Assembly: GCF_945952405.1 (NCBI RefSeq)
Contig: NZ_CAMFIA010000009.1
Span: 1-64,000, forward strand
Length of the DNA: 64,000 bases
Reading direction: 5' to 3'
Source of the DNA: an uncultured Stenotrophomonas sp.
Lineage (GTDB): Bacteria > Pseudomonadota > Gammaproteobacteria > Xanthomonadales > Xanthomonadaceae
In this document: positions 52,948-63,208 of the stretch, in pieces
Layout: the number at the start of each line of letters is the position of its first letter
Numbering within the stretch: position 1 is the first letter of the stretch
Notes under the pieces: generated by a model
Database searches by the model: none
Seen by the model: only the letters and a program-made list of their open reading frames with translations
Told to the model about the DNA's origin: nothing
Made by a program: the position numbers and the translations under genes

Positions 52948-53700
52948 TCAGATCAACCCTTCACCGGCCAGGTTGCGCAGCCCGTCTTCGTCGAGGATCT
53001 CCACCACGTTCAGGTGGGGCAGGGCGATCAGCGCCTGCTGGCGCAGCTTGGTGAAGGTGCGGCTGACCGTTTCCATGGTCAGCCCCAGATGGTCGGCAAT
53101 GTCGCCACGACCCATCGGCAGCGACACGCGCAGGCCGTCGCCTCCGAGCCTGGCTTCGCGGGCGGCCAGGCGCAGCAGGAAGTCGGCCAGCTTCTCCGCC
53201 GGTTGCAGGCGCGCCAGCGCCAGCGCGGCGTCCTGCGCGGCATCCAGCTCCTGGCAGGCGCGCTGCAGCAGCTTGCGCTCCAGGTGCGGGAAGCGGCTGC
53301 GCAGCGCCTTCATCTGCGGCAGTGCGACGCGGCACACGCGGCTGTCGGCGATGGCCTCGATGTCGTAGCGGTGGTGGTCGCTGCCACTGAGACCCAGGTA
53401 GTCGCCGGGCAGCACGAAACCATTGATCTGGCGGCGACCGTCGGCCAGGGTGCGCACCAGGCGCAGCGCGCCGGCGGTCAATGTATAGACATGGTCGCGC
53501 TCTTCGCCGGTGCGGGCCAGGGTGCTGCCCATGCTGACCTGCTGCGAGACGGTGACCTGTTCCAGCGCCTGCACTTCATCGGGCGACAGCGCCGAGCACA
53601 CCGCAAGGTGGCGAACCGAGCAGTGCAGGCAGTCCAGCGTGGGGCAGGACGGCGAGGCGGGATCGTTGGTGGCGGGCGGAGCGCCGGAAGGCCGTGACAT
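52948..53700 (-). CDS. FNR/CRP-family oxygen-responsive regulator
   Basis: 250 residues. The N-terminal cysteines C24-x2-C27-x7-C35 and an internal Cys123 match the 4Fe-4S ligands of FNR (E. coli Cys122). A cyclic-nucleotide-binding fold follows, then the HTH RGDIADHLGLTMETVSRTFTKLRQQ with the E-x2-SR recognition residues that read TTGAT-N4-ATCAA sites. It should activate anaerobic genes when the cluster is intact. Start ATG 53700. Convergent with thrC, divergent from hisS. Confidence 0.9.
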   Translation of the reverse strand: MSRPSGAPPATNDPASPSCPTLDCLHCSVRHLAVCSALSPDEVQALEQVTVSQQVSMGSTLARTGEERDHVYTLTAGALRLVRTLADGRRQINGFVLPGDYLGLSGSDHHRYDIEAIADSRVCRVALPQMKALRSRFPHLERKLLQRACQELDAAQDAALALARLQPAEKLADFLLRLAAREARLGGDGLRVSLPMGRGDIADHLGLTMETVSRTFTKLRQQALIALPHLNVVEILDEDGLRNLAGEGLI

Positions 53701-53773
53701 GTTGCGGGGGGGCGTATCGCGGGCGGGGAGGGCCTTATGATACTTCAAGCGGCCGTTCGACCCTGCCCGAGGC

Positions 53774-53796
53774 GGGGGCGCTAGAATGTCGCCCCC
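53774..53796. promoter_or_regulatory. Inverted repeat around a TAGAAT box upstream of hisS
   Basis: GGGGGCG (53774-53780) and CGCCCCC (53790-53796) flank a loop that includes TAGAAT (53782-53787), a good -10 for hisS. A -35 is not evident. So the -10 sits in a potential stem-loop. Confidence 0.35.
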
Positions 53797-53829
53797 CTCC
53801 CACGTCCCGTTCCAGCAGGAGTTCCGCCC

Positions 53830-55227
53830 GTGATCAAGCCCCGTACCCCGCCCGGCACCCTTGAACTGCTGCCGCGCGAGCAGATTGCGTTCCAGCGCAT
53901 GCTGGACGTCATCCGCCGCAACTACGAGCGCTTCGGGTTCCTGCCGGTGGAGACCCCTGTGTTCGAGCTGTCCGATGTGCTGCTGACCAAGTCCGGTGGC
54001 GAGACCGAGCGCCAGGTGTACTTCGTGCAGTCCACCGGCGCACTGGCCAATGCCGCCGAATCGGGTGACCGTTCGCTGCCGGAAATGGCGCTGCGCTTCG
54101 ACCTGACCGTGCCGCTGGCGCGCTACGTGGCTGAGCACGAGCACGAACTGACCTTCCCGTTCCGTCGCTACCAGATGCAGCGCGTGTACCGCGGTGAGCG
54201 CGCCCAGCGCGGCCGTTTCCGCGAGTTCTACCAGTGCGACGTCGACGTGATCGGCAAGGACAGCCTGAGCGTGCGCTACGACGCCGAAGTGCTGGCGGTC
54301 ATCCACGCGGTGTTCTCGGAACTGCGCATCGGTGACTTCAGCATCCAGCTGAACAATCGCAAGCTGATGCGCGGCTTCTTCGAAAGCCTGGGCGTGGCCG
54401 AGGGCGAGCGCCAGCTGGCGGTGCTGCGCGAAGTGGACAAGCTGGACAAGCGTGGCGCCGACTATGTGCGCGAGACGCTGGTGGGCGAAGGCTTCGACAT
54501 TCCGGCCGAGCAGGTCGAGAAGATCCTGGCGTTCGTGGCCGTGCGCTCGCAGGGGCATGCCGATGCACTGGCGCAGCTGACGGCGCTGGAAGTGGATGCG
54601 GCCTCGTCGGAGACGCTGCGTACCGGCGTTGCCGAGCTGCGTGAAGTGCTGCAGCTGGTGCAGGCGCTGGGCGTGCCGGAGGCCGCGTATTGCCTGAACT
54701 TCTCCATTGCCCGTGGCCTGGATTACTACACCGGCACCGTGTACGAGACCACCCTGACCGACCACCCGCAGATCGGCTCGATCTGCTCTGGTGGTCGCTA
54801 TGAAGACCTGGCCAGCCATTACAGCAAGTCCAGGTTGCCGGGCGTGGGTATTTCGATCGGCCTGTCGCGCCTGTTCTGGCAGCTGCGCGAGGCCGGCCTG
54901 ATCGATGGCATCGAAGGCAGCAGCGTGCAGGCGCTGGTCGCGCTGATGGACGAGCAGGGCATGCCGCAGTCGCTGGACATCGCGCGTCGCCTGCGCGCCG
55001 GTGGCATCAACACCGAAGTGCAGATGGAGCCGAAGAAGATCGGCAAGCAGTTCCAGTACGCCGCCAAGGCTGGCATCCGCTTCGTGGTGCTGGCCGGTGA
55101 AGACGAGCTGGCGCGTGGCGTGGTGGCGGTGAAGGACCTGCTGCGCGAGCAGCAGTTCGAAGTCTCGCGCGACGAACTGGCCAGCACCCTGCAGGTCGAG
55201 CTGGAGCAGTCCAAGGCAATGGCGTGA
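53830..55227 (+). CDS. hisS: Histidyl-tRNA synthetase
   Basis: 465 residues, class II synthetase. Motif 1 region ([20 protein letters not shown]), motif 2 ([32 protein letters not shown]), the histidine-binding [13 protein letters not shown], and motif 3 ([14 protein letters not shown]). The anticodon-binding domain is C-terminal. The start is GTG 53830 with AGGAG upstream. The length and two motifs fit the longer HisS branch. A small lipoprotein gene overlaps its stop. Confidence 0.96.
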   Translation: MIKPRTPPGTLELLPREQIAFQRMLDVIRRNYERFGFLPVETPVFELSDVLLTKSGGETERQVYFVQSTGALANAAESGDRSLPEMALRFDLTVPLARYVAEHEHELTFPFRRYQMQRVYRGERAQRGRFREFYQCDVDVIGKDSLSVRYDAEVLAVIHAVFSELRIGDFSIQLNNRKLMRGFFESLGVAEGERQLAVLREVDKLDKRGADYVRETLVGEGFDIPAEQVEKILAFVAVRSQGHADALAQLTALEVDAASSETLRTGVAELREVLQLVQALGVPEAAYCLNFSIARGLDYYTGTVYETTLTDHPQIGSICSGGRYEDLASHYSKSRLPGVGISIGLSRLFWQLREAGLIDGIEGSSVQALVALMDEQGMPQSLDIARRLRAGGINTEVQMEPKKIGKQFQYAAKAGIRFVVLAGEDELARGVVAVKDLLREQQFEVSRDELASTLQVELEQSKAMA

Positions 55228-55523
55228 GACGTGCCGCCGCAGGGGTGCTGAGTGCGCTCCTGCTGGCGGGATGCCAGAGCGATCCGTCGCTGCACAGCAC
55301 GCGGATCGGTCCCGACCGCTACCAGCTGGTGGTCGATCGCTGCCATGTGATCGACCGTGCCCAGCTTGAGCACGACCTGCGCGCCCTGGCCGCGAAAGCG
55401 TGCCGTGGCGGGGCGGCCGAGCTGCAGAACCTGCAGTCGCGGCCCAGCCGCCAGGGCAGTCTGTTCGGCGAATGCCTGCGGCGCGGCGCGCTGCAGGGCG
55501 AGGTACGCTGCGGCCCGGCCTGA
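55224..55523 (+). CDS. Small putative lipoprotein
   Basis: 99 residues starting at GTG 55224, overlapping the hisS stop as GTGA. The N-terminus [17 protein letters not shown] carries a lipobox (LLAGC), so Cys17 is probably lipidated. Four further cysteines are spread over the mature part (RCHV, KACRGG, GECLR, VRCGP). No family is recognised. A terminator lies 30 bp after its stop, so it ends the hisS transcript. Confidence 0.65.
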   Translation: MRRAAAGVLSALLLAGCQSDPSLHSTRIGPDRYQLVVDRCHVIDRAQLEHDLRALAAKACRGGAAELQNLQSRPSRQGSLFGECLRRGALQGEVRCGPA

Positions 55524-55552
55524 AGCATTCCAAGTGGTTGATCGAGAACAGA

Positions 55553-55577
55553 AACGCCCACCCTTGGTGGGCGTTTT
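55553..55577 (+). terminator. Rho-independent terminator after hisS and lipoprotein genes
   Basis: AACGCCCACC (55553-55562), CTT, GGTGGGCGTT (55566-55575), then TT and a CCG. A perfect ten-pair stem. It is followed by three tandem TTTCCG units. Confidence 0.75.
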
Positions 55578-55645
55578 CCGTTTCCGTTTCCGTTAAAGCG
55601 GATCTGACCCCATGCCATCCCGGGTTTGACGCACTGCGCAAGAAT

Positions 55646-55663
55646 GCGTTAATGTACTAACGC
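55646..55663. promoter_or_regulatory. Operator of the his operon regulator
   Basis: GCGTTA-ATGTAC-TAACGC, an inverted repeat with six-base arms, 12 bp before the start codon of the TrpR-family gene. It resembles TrpR-type sites with a GTAC centre. A TrpR-family regulator (called HisR) of his genes is described for Xanthomonadales. Binding to this site is inferred. Confidence 0.6.
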
Positions 55664-55675
55664 GCTATTACATTG

Positions 55676-56002
55676 ATGCATGGATACGACCCCGTGAAAG
55701 CCCGCCCCGAAATTGCCGCCAAAGACCCGAAGGCCGACCTGGAAGCCCTGGCCCTGGCCTTTGCCGCCCTGCGCGAGCCGGAGCAGGTGCAGGCGTTCCT
55801 GCGTGACCTCTGCACCCCCGCCGAACTGGAGGCGATGGCCGACCGCTGGAAGGTGGTGCCGCTGCTGCAGCAGGGCGTGCCGTACCGCGAGATCCACGAG
55901 CGCACCGGGGTCAGTGTGACCACCACCGGGCGGGTGGCACGCACGCTGGAGCATGGCCATCGAGGCTATGCCGCAGCCATCGACCGCCTTGCCTCGCGCT
56001 GA
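55676..56002 (+). CDS. hisR: TrpR-family (YerC/YecD) regulator of the his operon
   Basis: 108 residues. The TrpR/YerC-like fold is evident: [78 protein letters not shown], with an HTH at about 68-92. It is probably the histidine-dependent repressor of the operon that follows. ATG 55676 is the likely start, GTG 55694 an alternative; no clear ribosome site. It precedes hisG by 34 bp and is probably co-transcribed, giving autoregulation. Confidence 0.85.
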   Translation: MHGYDPVKARPEIAAKDPKADLEALALAFAALREPEQVQAFLRDLCTPAELEAMADRWKVVPLLQQGVPYREIHERTGVSVTTTGRVARTLEHGHRGYAAAIDRLASR

Positions 56003-56036
56003 CCCGCGCCCCGTTCCGAACTTCGAGACCTCCCCC

Positions 56037-56948
56037 ATGAGTGCAACCCAGGCAGCACCGGCACGCGACCGGCTGCGCATTGCCATCCAGAAGAGTGGCC
56101 GGCTGGCCGAACCTGCCCGCAACCTGCTCAGCGCCTGCGGACTGAGCTGGCGCGAGAGCCGCGACAAGCTGTTCTGCTACGGCGAGTCGCTGCCGGTGGA
56201 CCTGTTGCTGGTGCGCGACGATGACATCCCGGGCCTGATTGCCGACGGCGTCTGCGACCTTGGCATCGTCGGCCGCAACGAACTGGACGAACAGGCCGCC
56301 GCGCGCCGTCAGGCCGGCCTGGCCGATGCCTACCAGGCACTGCGAGGGCTGGGCTTCGGCCAGTGCCGGCTGATGCTGGCGGTCCCCGAGGAATGGCAGT
56401 GGCAGGGCCCAGCGCAGCTGTCCGGTACCCGCATTGCCACCAGTTACCCGGCCATCCTCAAGCAGTGGCTGGTCGCGCAGGGCGTGGACGCGCAGGTGGT
56501 CGAACTGTCCGGCTCGGTGGAAATCGCCCCGCGCCTGGGAACCGCCGACCTGATCTGCGACCTGGTTTCCAGTGGCGCCACGCTGCGCGCCAACCAGTTG
56601 ACTCCGGTACACAACCTGCTCGACAGCGAGGCGGTGCTGGCCGGCGCGGTGCGCGTGCCGGATGATGCGCGCGCGTCGCTGCGCGCGATGCTGCTGCGCC
56701 GCCTGGATGGCGTGGTGCAGCGCCAGGACCGCAAGCTGTTGATGTTCCGTGCCAGCGAGGATCGCGTGGATGCGCTGGCGCAGTTGCTGGCCGATGCCGA
56801 GCCGCTGGTGCGGCTGCCGGCCGATGGCGGTGCGCTGCGGCTGCAGACCATGTGCCCCGGCCCGTTGAGCTGGCAGCGCATGGAAGAACTCGAGCGCGCT
56901 GGCGCGCAGGGCCTGATGGTATTGAGCGTGGAGCGGTCGCTGGCATGA
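56037..56948 (+). CDS. hisG: ATP phosphoribosyltransferase, long form
   Basis: 303 residues. Condenses ATP and PRPP, the first step of histidine synthesis and the point of histidine feedback. It opens [20 protein letters not shown] and has [10 protein letters not shown] and the PRPP loop [25 protein letters not shown]. The C-terminal about 80 residues are the regulatory ACT-like domain of the long form, so no HisZ is needed. ATG 56037 lacks a strong ribosome site. It overlaps hisD as ATGA. Confidence 0.96.
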   Translation: MSATQAAPARDRLRIAIQKSGRLAEPARNLLSACGLSWRESRDKLFCYGESLPVDLLLVRDDDIPGLIADGVCDLGIVGRNELDEQAAARRQAGLADAYQALRGLGFGQCRLMLAVPEEWQWQGPAQLSGTRIATSYPAILKQWLVAQGVDAQVVELSGSVEIAPRLGTADLICDLVSSGATLRANQLTPVHNLLDSEAVLAGAVRVPDDARASLRAMLLRRLDGVVQRQDRKLLMFRASEDRVDALAQLLADAEPLVRLPADGGALRLQTMCPGPLSWQRMEELERAGAQGLMVLSVERSLA

Positions 56949-58240
56949 ACCGATTGATCTGGTCCCGGCTTGATGAGGCCGCGCGCAGCGCGGCATTGAC
57001 CCGCCCGGTGCAGGCGGTGGCGCAGCAGACCCGCGATGCCGTGGCCGCGCTGATCGCGCAGGTCCGCGTGCAGGGCGATGACGCGCTGCGTGCGATCACC
57101 GCACGCTTCGATGGTGTTGAACTGGCGTCCTTCGAGGTAACCGAGCGCGAATTCGCCGCCGCGGAAGCGGCCGTGCCGGCCGACCTGCGCCTGGCCATGG
57201 TGGATGCCGCCGAGCGTATCGCCCGCTTCCACGCTGCCGGCATGGGTAGCGGGTATGCGGTGGAGACTGCGCCGGGCGTGGTCTGCGAACGCATGCTGCG
57301 GCCGATCGGCCGGGTTGGCCTGTACGTGCCGGCGGGCAGCGCGCCACTGCCGTCGACCGCGCTGATGCTGGGTGTGCCGGCGCAGCTGGCGGGCTGCCCG
57401 CAGGTCGTGCTGTGCACGCCACCGCGCGCCGATGGCAGTGCCGATCCGGCGGTGCTGGTGGCCGCACGCCTGACCGGCGTGCAGCGCGTGTTCAAGCTTG
57501 GTGGCGCGCAGGCGATCGCCGCGATGGCCTATGGCACCGCCAGTGTTCCGGCCTGCGACAAGCTGTTCGGGCCGGGCAACAGTTTCGTGACCGAGGCCAA
57601 GCAGCAGATCGCACAGCAGGGCGCCGCCGCCATCGACATGCCGGCTGGCCCGTCGGAGGTGCTGGTGATTGCCGATGCCGGCGCCAATCCGGCGTTCGTG
57701 GCCGCGGATCTGCTGTCGCAGGCCGAGCATGGCCCGGATTCGCAGGTGCTGCTGCTGACCGATGATGCGCCGACGCTGGCGGCGGTCGAAGCCGAAGTGG
57801 AACGCCAGCTGGCCCAGTTGCCGCGCCAGCAGATCGCGCGGCAGGCGCTGTCGGCCTCGCGGCTGATCCAGGTCGATCGGCTGGATGAGGCCTTTGCGAT
57901 CAGCAACCGCTATGCGCCGGAACACCTGATCCTGGCCCTGCGCGAACCGCGCCGCTGGCTGGACCAGGTGCAGGCGGCCGGCTCGGTGTTCCTCGGCGAT
58001 TACACCCCCGAAGCGCTGGGCGACTACTGCAGTGGCACCAACCACGTGCTGCCCACCGCAGGCGCGGCGCGTGCCTACAGCGGGGTGAGTGTCGCCAGCT
58101 TCCAGAATCTGATCAGCGTGCAGAGTGCCAGTGCCGCCGGACTGGCCGCGATCGGTGGCTGCGCGCGCGTGATCGCCCGCGCCGAAGGCCTGGATGCGCA
58201 CGAGCGGGCGGTCGCACTGCGCATGGAGGTGGCGGCATGA
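56945..58240 (+). CDS. hisD: Histidinol dehydrogenase
   Basis: 431 residues, zinc enzyme. Oxidises histidinol to histidine in two NAD steps. Motifs: [29 protein letters not shown], the zinc-ligand Gln/His region [19 protein letters not shown], and [17 protein letters not shown] with [22 protein letters not shown]. Coupled to hisG (ATGA) and to hisC (ATGA at 58237). Confidence 0.97.
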   Translation: MNRLIWSRLDEAARSAALTRPVQAVAQQTRDAVAALIAQVRVQGDDALRAITARFDGVELASFEVTEREFAAAEAAVPADLRLAMVDAAERIARFHAAGMGSGYAVETAPGVVCERMLRPIGRVGLYVPAGSAPLPSTALMLGVPAQLAGCPQVVLCTPPRADGSADPAVLVAARLTGVQRVFKLGGAQAIAAMAYGTASVPACDKLFGPGNSFVTEAKQQIAQQGAAAIDMPAGPSEVLVIADAGANPAFVAADLLSQAEHGPDSQVLLLTDDAPTLAAVEAEVERQLAQLPRQQIARQALSASRLIQVDRLDEAFAISNRYAPEHLILALREPRRWLDQVQAAGSVFLGDYTPEALGDYCSGTNHVLPTAGAARAYSGVSVASFQNLISVQSASAAGLAAIGGCARVIARAEGLDAHERAVALRMEVAA

Positions 58241-59331
58241 GCGCGCAGATCGATCAGGTCCTGGCCCTGCTGCGCCCCGATCTGCAGGACTTCGCCGGCT
58301 ACAGCTCGGCACGCAGCACGGCACTGCAGGGCGAGATCTGGCTGAATGCCAACGAATCGGCCTGGGCCAGTCCGGCCGATGCGGGCGGCAGCAGCCGGCG
58401 CTATCCGGAGCCGCAGCCGCTGGCGCTGCGCGAGGGCCTGGCGGCGCTGTACGGCGTCGCCCCGCAGCAGCTGCTGGTGGGCCGTGGCAGCGATGAAGCC
58501 ATCGATCTGCTGGTGCGCGCGTTGTGCGTGCCGGGCCGCGATGGCGTGCTGGTCACGCCGCCGGTGTTCGGCATGTACGCGGTCTGCGCGCGCCTGCAGG
58601 GTGCCGCCCTGATCGAGGTGCCGCTGGTCGATACCGAACACGGGCTGTGCGCCGATCTGCAGGCGGTGATCGAGGCCGCAAGGCAGCGCAACGCCAAGCT
58701 GGTGTTCCTGTGCGCACCGTCCAATCCGGCCGGCAGCGATATCGCGCTGGCCGAGGTTGAGCGGGTGGCCGTCGCGCTGCGTGGGCAGGCGCTGGTGGTC
58801 GTGGACGAAGCCTATGTCGAGTACGCGCAGCGTCCCTCGGCGACCACCCTGCTGTCGACCCACGCCAACCTGGCGGTGCTGCGCACGTTGTCGAAGGCGC
58901 ATGCGCTGGCGGCCGCGCGCATCGGCTGCCTGATCGCGGCGCCGGAACTGATCGCGGTGCTGCGCCGCTGCCAGGCGCCTTACCCGGTGCCGACGCCGTG
59001 CGCCGAACTGGCCGTACAGGCATTGCAGCCGGCGGCACTGGCACGCACGGCCGGGCACGTAGCCACGGTGGTGGCCGAGCGCGAACGCCTGCGCTCGGCG
59101 CTGGCCGGGCTGCCCGGCGTACGCCGGGTGTACGCCTCGGCCGGCAACTACCTGCTGGTGCGCTTCGACGATGCGCAGGCTGCGTTCGACACGTTGCTGG
59201 CCGCTGGCGTGGTGGTGCGTGACCAGCGCGCCGCACCGCAGTTGGGTGACGCGCTGCGGATCAGCATCGGCAGTCCCGAACAGAACGACCGCGTGCTTGC
59301 GGTCCTGTCGGCGCGGAGGGCCGCAGCATGA
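58237..59331 (+). CDS. hisC: Histidinol-phosphate aminotransferase
   Basis: 364 residues, PLP aminotransferase of fold type I. Moves the amino group from glutamate to imidazole acetol phosphate. [73 protein letters not shown] and the PLP-Lys in [16 protein letters not shown] are all present. Both ends overlap neighbours by four bases. Confidence 0.97.
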   Translation: MSAQIDQVLALLRPDLQDFAGYSSARSTALQGEIWLNANESAWASPADAGGSSRRYPEPQPLALREGLAALYGVAPQQLLVGRGSDEAIDLLVRALCVPGRDGVLVTPPVFGMYAVCARLQGAALIEVPLVDTEHGLCADLQAVIEAARQRNAKLVFLCAPSNPAGSDIALAEVERVAVALRGQALVVVDEAYVEYAQRPSATTLLSTHANLAVLRTLSKAHALAAARIGCLIAAPELIAVLRRCQAPYPVPTPCAELAVQALQPAALARTAGHVATVVAERERLRSALAGLPGVRRVYASAGNYLLVRFDDAQAAFDTLLAAGVVVRDQRAAPQLGDALRISIGSPEQNDRVLAVLSARRAAA

Positions 59332-60401
59332 CCCCGATCCTGTTCATTGACCGCGACGGAACCCTCATCGAGGAGCCGTCGGACTTCCAGATCGATGCCT
59401 ACGAAAAGCTGCGCTTCGTGCCGCAGGTGATCCCGGCGCTGCTGAAGCTGCGGGACGCGGGCTACCAGTTCGTTATCGTCACCAACCAGGATGGCTTGGG
59501 CAGCGACCGCTACCCGCGGGCCAGCTTCGACGGCCCGAACGACCTGATGCTGCAGATCTTCGAGAGCCAGGGCATCTGCTTCCGCGACGTGCTGATCGAT
59601 TGCAGCTGGCCGCAGGACAACGCGCCCACCCGCAAGCCGGGCATCGGCCTGATGACCGCCTACCTGCAGGACCGCAGCATCGACTGGGCACGCTCGGCGA
59701 TGGTCGGCGACCGCATCACCGACCTGCAGTTCGCCGACAACCTCAACATCCGCGGCTTCCAGCTGCGCACCGAGCAGTTCGGCGGCGACTGGGACTGGCC
59801 GCGCATCGCCCACGTGCTGGCCGATGCGCCGCGCACCGCGGTGGTCCAGCGCAACACGCGCGAGACCCGCATCCGCGTCGAACTGGACCTGGACCGCGCC
59901 GGCGATGCGCGCATCTCGACCGGACTGCCGTTCTTCGACCACATGCTGGAGCAGATCGGCAAGCACGGTGGCTTCGCCCTGGACATCCAGGCCGAGGGCG
60001 ACCTGCACATCGACGAACACCACACCATCGAAGACACCGGCCTGGCGCTGGGGCAGGCGTTGCGCGAGGCGCTGGGCGACAAGCGCGGCATCGGCCGCTA
60101 CGGCTTCACCCTGCCGATGGACGAGACCCTGGCCAGCGCCGCGCTGGACTTCAGCGGCCGCCCGTACTTCGTTTTCGAAGGTGCCTTCAAGCGCGAACGG
60201 GTGGGCGACATGCCGACCGAGCTGGTGCCGCACTTCTTCCGTTCGCTGTGTGATGCCAGCGGGCTGAACCTCAACCTGCAGGTACGCGGTGACAATGACC
60301 ACCACAAGGTGGAGGCCTGCTTCAAGGCACTGGCGCGCGCGTTGCGCCCGGCACTGGCCCGCCAGGGCACGGCGCTGCCCAGCACCAAGGGGGCATTGTG
60401 A
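59328..60401 (+). CDS. hisB: Bifunctional histidinol-phosphatase / imidazoleglycerol-phosphate dehydratase
   Basis: 357 residues. Residues 1-165 are the HAD phosphatase ([12 protein letters not shown] with nucleophile Asp, [20 protein letters not shown]). The rest is the dehydratase with manganese-binding HH motifs ([22 protein letters not shown] and [14 protein letters not shown]). The fused form is as in enteric bacteria. Coupled to hisC (ATGA) and to hisH (GTGA). Confidence 0.97.
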   Translation: MTPILFIDRDGTLIEEPSDFQIDAYEKLRFVPQVIPALLKLRDAGYQFVIVTNQDGLGSDRYPRASFDGPNDLMLQIFESQGICFRDVLIDCSWPQDNAPTRKPGIGLMTAYLQDRSIDWARSAMVGDRITDLQFADNLNIRGFQLRTEQFGGDWDWPRIAHVLADAPRTAVVQRNTRETRIRVELDLDRAGDARISTGLPFFDHMLEQIGKHGGFALDIQAEGDLHIDEHHTIEDTGLALGQALREALGDKRGIGRYGFTLPMDETLASAALDFSGRPYFVFEGAFKRERVGDMPTELVPHFFRSLCDASGLNLNLQVRGDNDHHKVEACFKALARALRPALARQGTALPSTKGAL

Positions 60402-61000
60402 GCGATGTCGCGCTGATCGATGCCGGGGGGGCCAACCTGGGTTCGGTGCGCTACGCACTGGAACGCCTGGGCGCCCGCGTACGGCTGGTGCACGATGCCG
60501 ACGGCCTGGCCGGCGCGCAGCGGGTGATCCTGCCCGGCGTCGGCGCCGCCGGGCCCGGCATGCAGCGCCTGCATGCGCAGGGCCTGGTGGAGCCGCTGCA
60601 GCGGCTTGAAGTCCCGCTGATGGGCATCTGCCTGGGTATGCAGCTGTTGTTCGAGCGTTCCGAGGAAGCGGGCGTGGAGACGCTGGGGCTGATCCCGGGC
60701 GTGGTGCGCAAGCTGGTGCCGGCCTGCGGTATCCGGGTGCCGCACATGGGTTGGAACCGTCTGCTGCCGCTGCGGCCGTCGCTGCTGCTGCAGGGCGTTG
60801 CCGAGCGCGCCAGCGCCTACTTCGTGCACAGCTATGCGGCACCACTCAACAGCCATACCGTCGCCGCGTGCGACCACGGTGGCCTGTTCACCGCCGTGGT
60901 GGAGCAGGGCCGCTATTTCGGCGCGCAGTTCCACCCGGAGCGTTCCGGCGAGACCGGTTCGCTGATGCTGCGCAACTTCCTCGAGGGCACTGCTGCATGA
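60398..61000 (+). CDS. hisH: Imidazole glycerol phosphate synthase, glutaminase subunit
   Basis: 200 residues, class I amidotransferase that feeds ammonia to HisF. Nucleophile Cys in [13 protein letters not shown], with His and Glu in [11 protein letters not shown] (written [12 protein letters not shown]). VPHMGWNRL and [10 protein letters not shown] are the usual inner motifs. The start is GTG 60398, overlapping the hisB stop. The hisA start overlaps its stop (ATGA). Confidence 0.97.
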   Translation: MSDVALIDAGGANLGSVRYALERLGARVRLVHDADGLAGAQRVILPGVGAAGPGMQRLHAQGLVEPLQRLEVPLMGICLGMQLLFERSEEAGVETLGLIPGVVRKLVPACGIRVPHMGWNRLLPLRPSLLLQGVAERASAYFVHSYAAPLNSHTVAACDHGGLFTAVVEQGRYFGAQFHPERSGETGSLMLRNFLEGTAA

Positions 61001-61731
61001 GTTTCATCGTCTACCCCGCGCTGGATATCCGCGATGGCCGCGTGGTGCGGCTGCGCCAGGGGGACTACGCCCAGGAAACCTCCTATGGCGACGATCCGCT
61101 GCCACGTGCACAGGCGTTCGCCGCGCAGGGTGCGCAGTGGATGCATCTGGTCGACCTGGACGCCGCACGCGCCGGTGGCTACACGCTGGCGCCGCTGCTG
61201 GCGGCGATCCGCGCGCAGACCCCGCTGCAGGTGCAGACCGGCGGCGGCGTGCGTGGCCGCGACGATGTGGCGCGCATCCTGGATGCGGGCGCCGGGCGGG
61301 TGGTGGTGGGCTCGCTGGCGGTGCGCCGCCCCGATGAAGTTGTGGGTTGGCTGGACGAATTCGGTGCCGAACGCCTCACGATCGCGCTTGATGCCCGCCA
61401 GGATGCGCAGGGCCAATGGCAGCTGCCGGTGCATGGCTGGACCGAGAATGCGGGCGTGACCCTGGATGACCTGGCGCAGCGCTATGCGCGTGCCGGCATG
61501 CGCCATCTGCTGTGCACCGATATCGCCCGCGACGGCATGCTCGCCGGGCCGAACATCAGCCTGTATGCACACCTCTCGGCACTGCTGCCGGGCGTGGCGG
61601 TACAGGCTTCGGGGGGCATCCGCGACGTTGCCGATGTCGGCGAGGCGCGCGCTGCCGGCTGTGGCGGCGCCATCCTCGGCAAGGCATTGCTGGAGCAGCG
61701 CATGGACCTGGCGGAGGCGCTGGCATGCTGA
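60997..61731 (+). CDS. hisA: ProFAR isomerase
   Basis: 244 residues, TIM barrel. Opens the aminoaldose of ProFAR. Catalytic Asp in [19 protein letters not shown] and Asp in [16 protein letters not shown]; phosphate loops [12 protein letters not shown] and [12 protein letters not shown]. The stop overlaps the hisF start by seven bases, a tighter junction than the other four-base ones. Confidence 0.97.
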   Translation: MSFIVYPALDIRDGRVVRLRQGDYAQETSYGDDPLPRAQAFAAQGAQWMHLVDLDAARAGGYTLAPLLAAIRAQTPLQVQTGGGVRGRDDVARILDAGAGRVVVGSLAVRRPDEVVGWLDEFGAERLTIALDARQDAQGQWQLPVHGWTENAGVTLDDLAQRYARAGMRHLLCTDIARDGMLAGPNISLYAHLSALLPGVAVQASGGIRDVADVGEARAAGCGGAILGKALLEQRMDLAEALAC

Positions 61732-62501
61732 GCCGCCGCATCATTCCCTGCCTGGACGTGCGCGATGGCCGCGTGGTCAAGGGCGTGCGTTTCCGCGACC
61801 ACGTCGACATGGGCGACATCGCCGAACTGGCGCAGCGCTATCGCGACCAGGGGGCCGACGAGCTGGTGTTCTATGACATCGGCGCCAGCCCCGAGGCACG
61901 CTCGGTGGATGTTGCGTGGATCGAGCGTATCGCGCGCCTGATCGACATCCCGTTCTGCGTGGCGGGCGGCATCGACAGTGTCGAAACCGCGCGCCGCGTG
62001 CTGTTTGCCGGTGCCGACAAGGTGTCGATCAATTCGCCGGCGCTGGGCCGTCCAGCACTGATCACCGAGTTGGCCGAGGAATTCGGCGTGCAGTGCGTGG
62101 TGGTCGGCGTTGATTCGGTGCGCGAGGGCGATGGCCAGTGGCGGGTGCGCCGGTTCAGCGGCGACCCGGACAAGACCCAGGCGGTACCGCTGCGTACCCT
62201 GGACTGGATCGTCGAGGCGCAGCAGCGGGGTGCCGGAGAGATCGTGCTGAACTGCATGGACAGCGATGGTGTCCGGCGTGGCTATGACGTGGCCCAGCTG
62301 CAGCAGGCGCGGGCACTGTGCCAGGTGCCGCTGATCGCGTCCGGCGGCGCCGGTGCCATGGAGCACTTCGCCGCGGCGTTCGACCAGGCCGATGTCGATG
62401 GCGCATTGGCCGCCAGCGTGTTCCACAGCGGCGCCATCGCCATTCCGGAATTGAAGCGCTATCTGCGCGGGCAACAGATCGAGGTGCGGGATGTCTATTG
62501 A
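61725..62501 (+). CDS. hisF: Imidazole glycerol phosphate synthase, cyclase subunit
   Basis: 258 residues, TIM barrel. Forms imidazole glycerol phosphate and AICAR using ammonia from HisH. Catalytic Asp in [28 protein letters not shown] and Asp in [14 protein letters not shown]; phosphate loops [12 protein letters not shown] and [12 protein letters not shown]. The stop overlaps hisI by 11 bp. Confidence 0.97.
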   Translation: MLSRRIIPCLDVRDGRVVKGVRFRDHVDMGDIAELAQRYRDQGADELVFYDIGASPEARSVDVAWIERIARLIDIPFCVAGGIDSVETARRVLFAGADKVSINSPALGRPALITELAEEFGVQCVVVGVDSVREGDGQWRVRRFSGDPDKTQAVPLRTLDWIVEAQQRGAGEIVLNCMDSDGVRRGYDVAQLQQARALCQVPLIASGGAGAMEHFAAAFDQADVDGALAASVFHSGAIAIPELKRYLRGQQIEVRDVY

Positions 62502-63111
62502 AGTACGGCCGTCATTGGACGCGCTGCAGGCGCTGGACTGGGGCAAGGGCGACGGCCTGCTGCCGGTCGTGGTGCAGGACGCCGATACGCTGCAGGTGCT
62601 GATGCTGGGCTATGCGAGCGCCGAATCGCTGGCAGCCACGCTGGACATCGGCCACATGACCTTCTTCAGCCGCAGCAGGCAACGGCTGTGGACCAAGGGC
62701 GAGCAGTCCGGCAACGTGCTGGTGGTGCAGTCGATCAGCGTCGACTGCGATGCCGATACGCTGCTGGTGGTGGCCCGTCCGGCCGGGCCGACCTGCCATA
62801 CCGGCGCCGAAAGCTGCTTCGACCAGGCGCCCCGCGATTTCCTCGGCGGGCTGGACCAGCTGGTGGCGATGCGCGAGGCACAGCGCCCCGCGGGCAGCTA
62901 CACCACCGGCCTGTTCGAGGCAGGCATTCGCCGCATCGCGCAGAAGGTGGGCGAGGAAGGGGTGGAGACCGCGTTGGCGGCGGTGGCGCAGGACGACGAG
63001 GCGCTGCTGGGCGAGGCTTCGGATCTGCTGTACCACCTGCTGGTGCTGCTGCGCGCGCGTGGGTTGTCGCTGCAGGATGCGCGCCGGGTGCTGGAGAAGC
63101 GCCATCGTTGA
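62491..63111 (+). CDS. hisI: Phosphoribosyl-AMP cyclohydrolase / phosphoribosyl-ATP pyrophosphatase
   Basis: 206 residues, fused HisIE. The first half is the cyclohydrolase ([18 protein letters not shown], metal-binding [21 protein letters not shown]). The second half is the pyrophosphatase ([40 protein letters not shown]). Last gene of the operon; a palindromic repeat follows before the phosphoesterase gene. Confidence 0.97.
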   Translation: MSIEVRPSLDALQALDWGKGDGLLPVVVQDADTLQVLMLGYASAESLAATLDIGHMTFFSRSRQRLWTKGEQSGNVLVVQSISVDCDADTLLVVARPAGPTCHTGAESCFDQAPRDFLGGLDQLVAMREAQRPAGSYTTGLFEAGIRRIAQKVGEEGVETALAAVAQDDEALLGEASDLLYHLLVLLRARGLSLQDARRVLEKRHR

Positions 63112-63154
63112 TGAAGGTGTGTGGACCCAGGGTCCGCACCCACCCCGGCAATGC

Positions 63155-63177
63155 AGCCGGGCATCGCTCGGCTCTAC
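63155..63177 (-). repeat. SMAG-like palindrome after hisI
   Basis: AGCCGGGC (63155-63162), ATC, GCTCGGCT (63166-63173) with one mismatch, then CTAC at 63174-63177, GTAG on the minus strand. A second short palindrome, GTGGACCC-AG-GGTCCGCAC with one mismatch, precedes it at 63121-63139. Confidence 0.65.
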
Positions 63178-63208
63178 AATGTGCGGTCTCTTTTTTCCGG
63201 ATCTCCCC

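Noticed and set aside
52948..55641. Extension of the FNR-like frame to 897 codons
   Set aside because: The upstream part is antisense to hisS; the real start is ATG 53700, where the Cys-rich FNR N-terminus begins.
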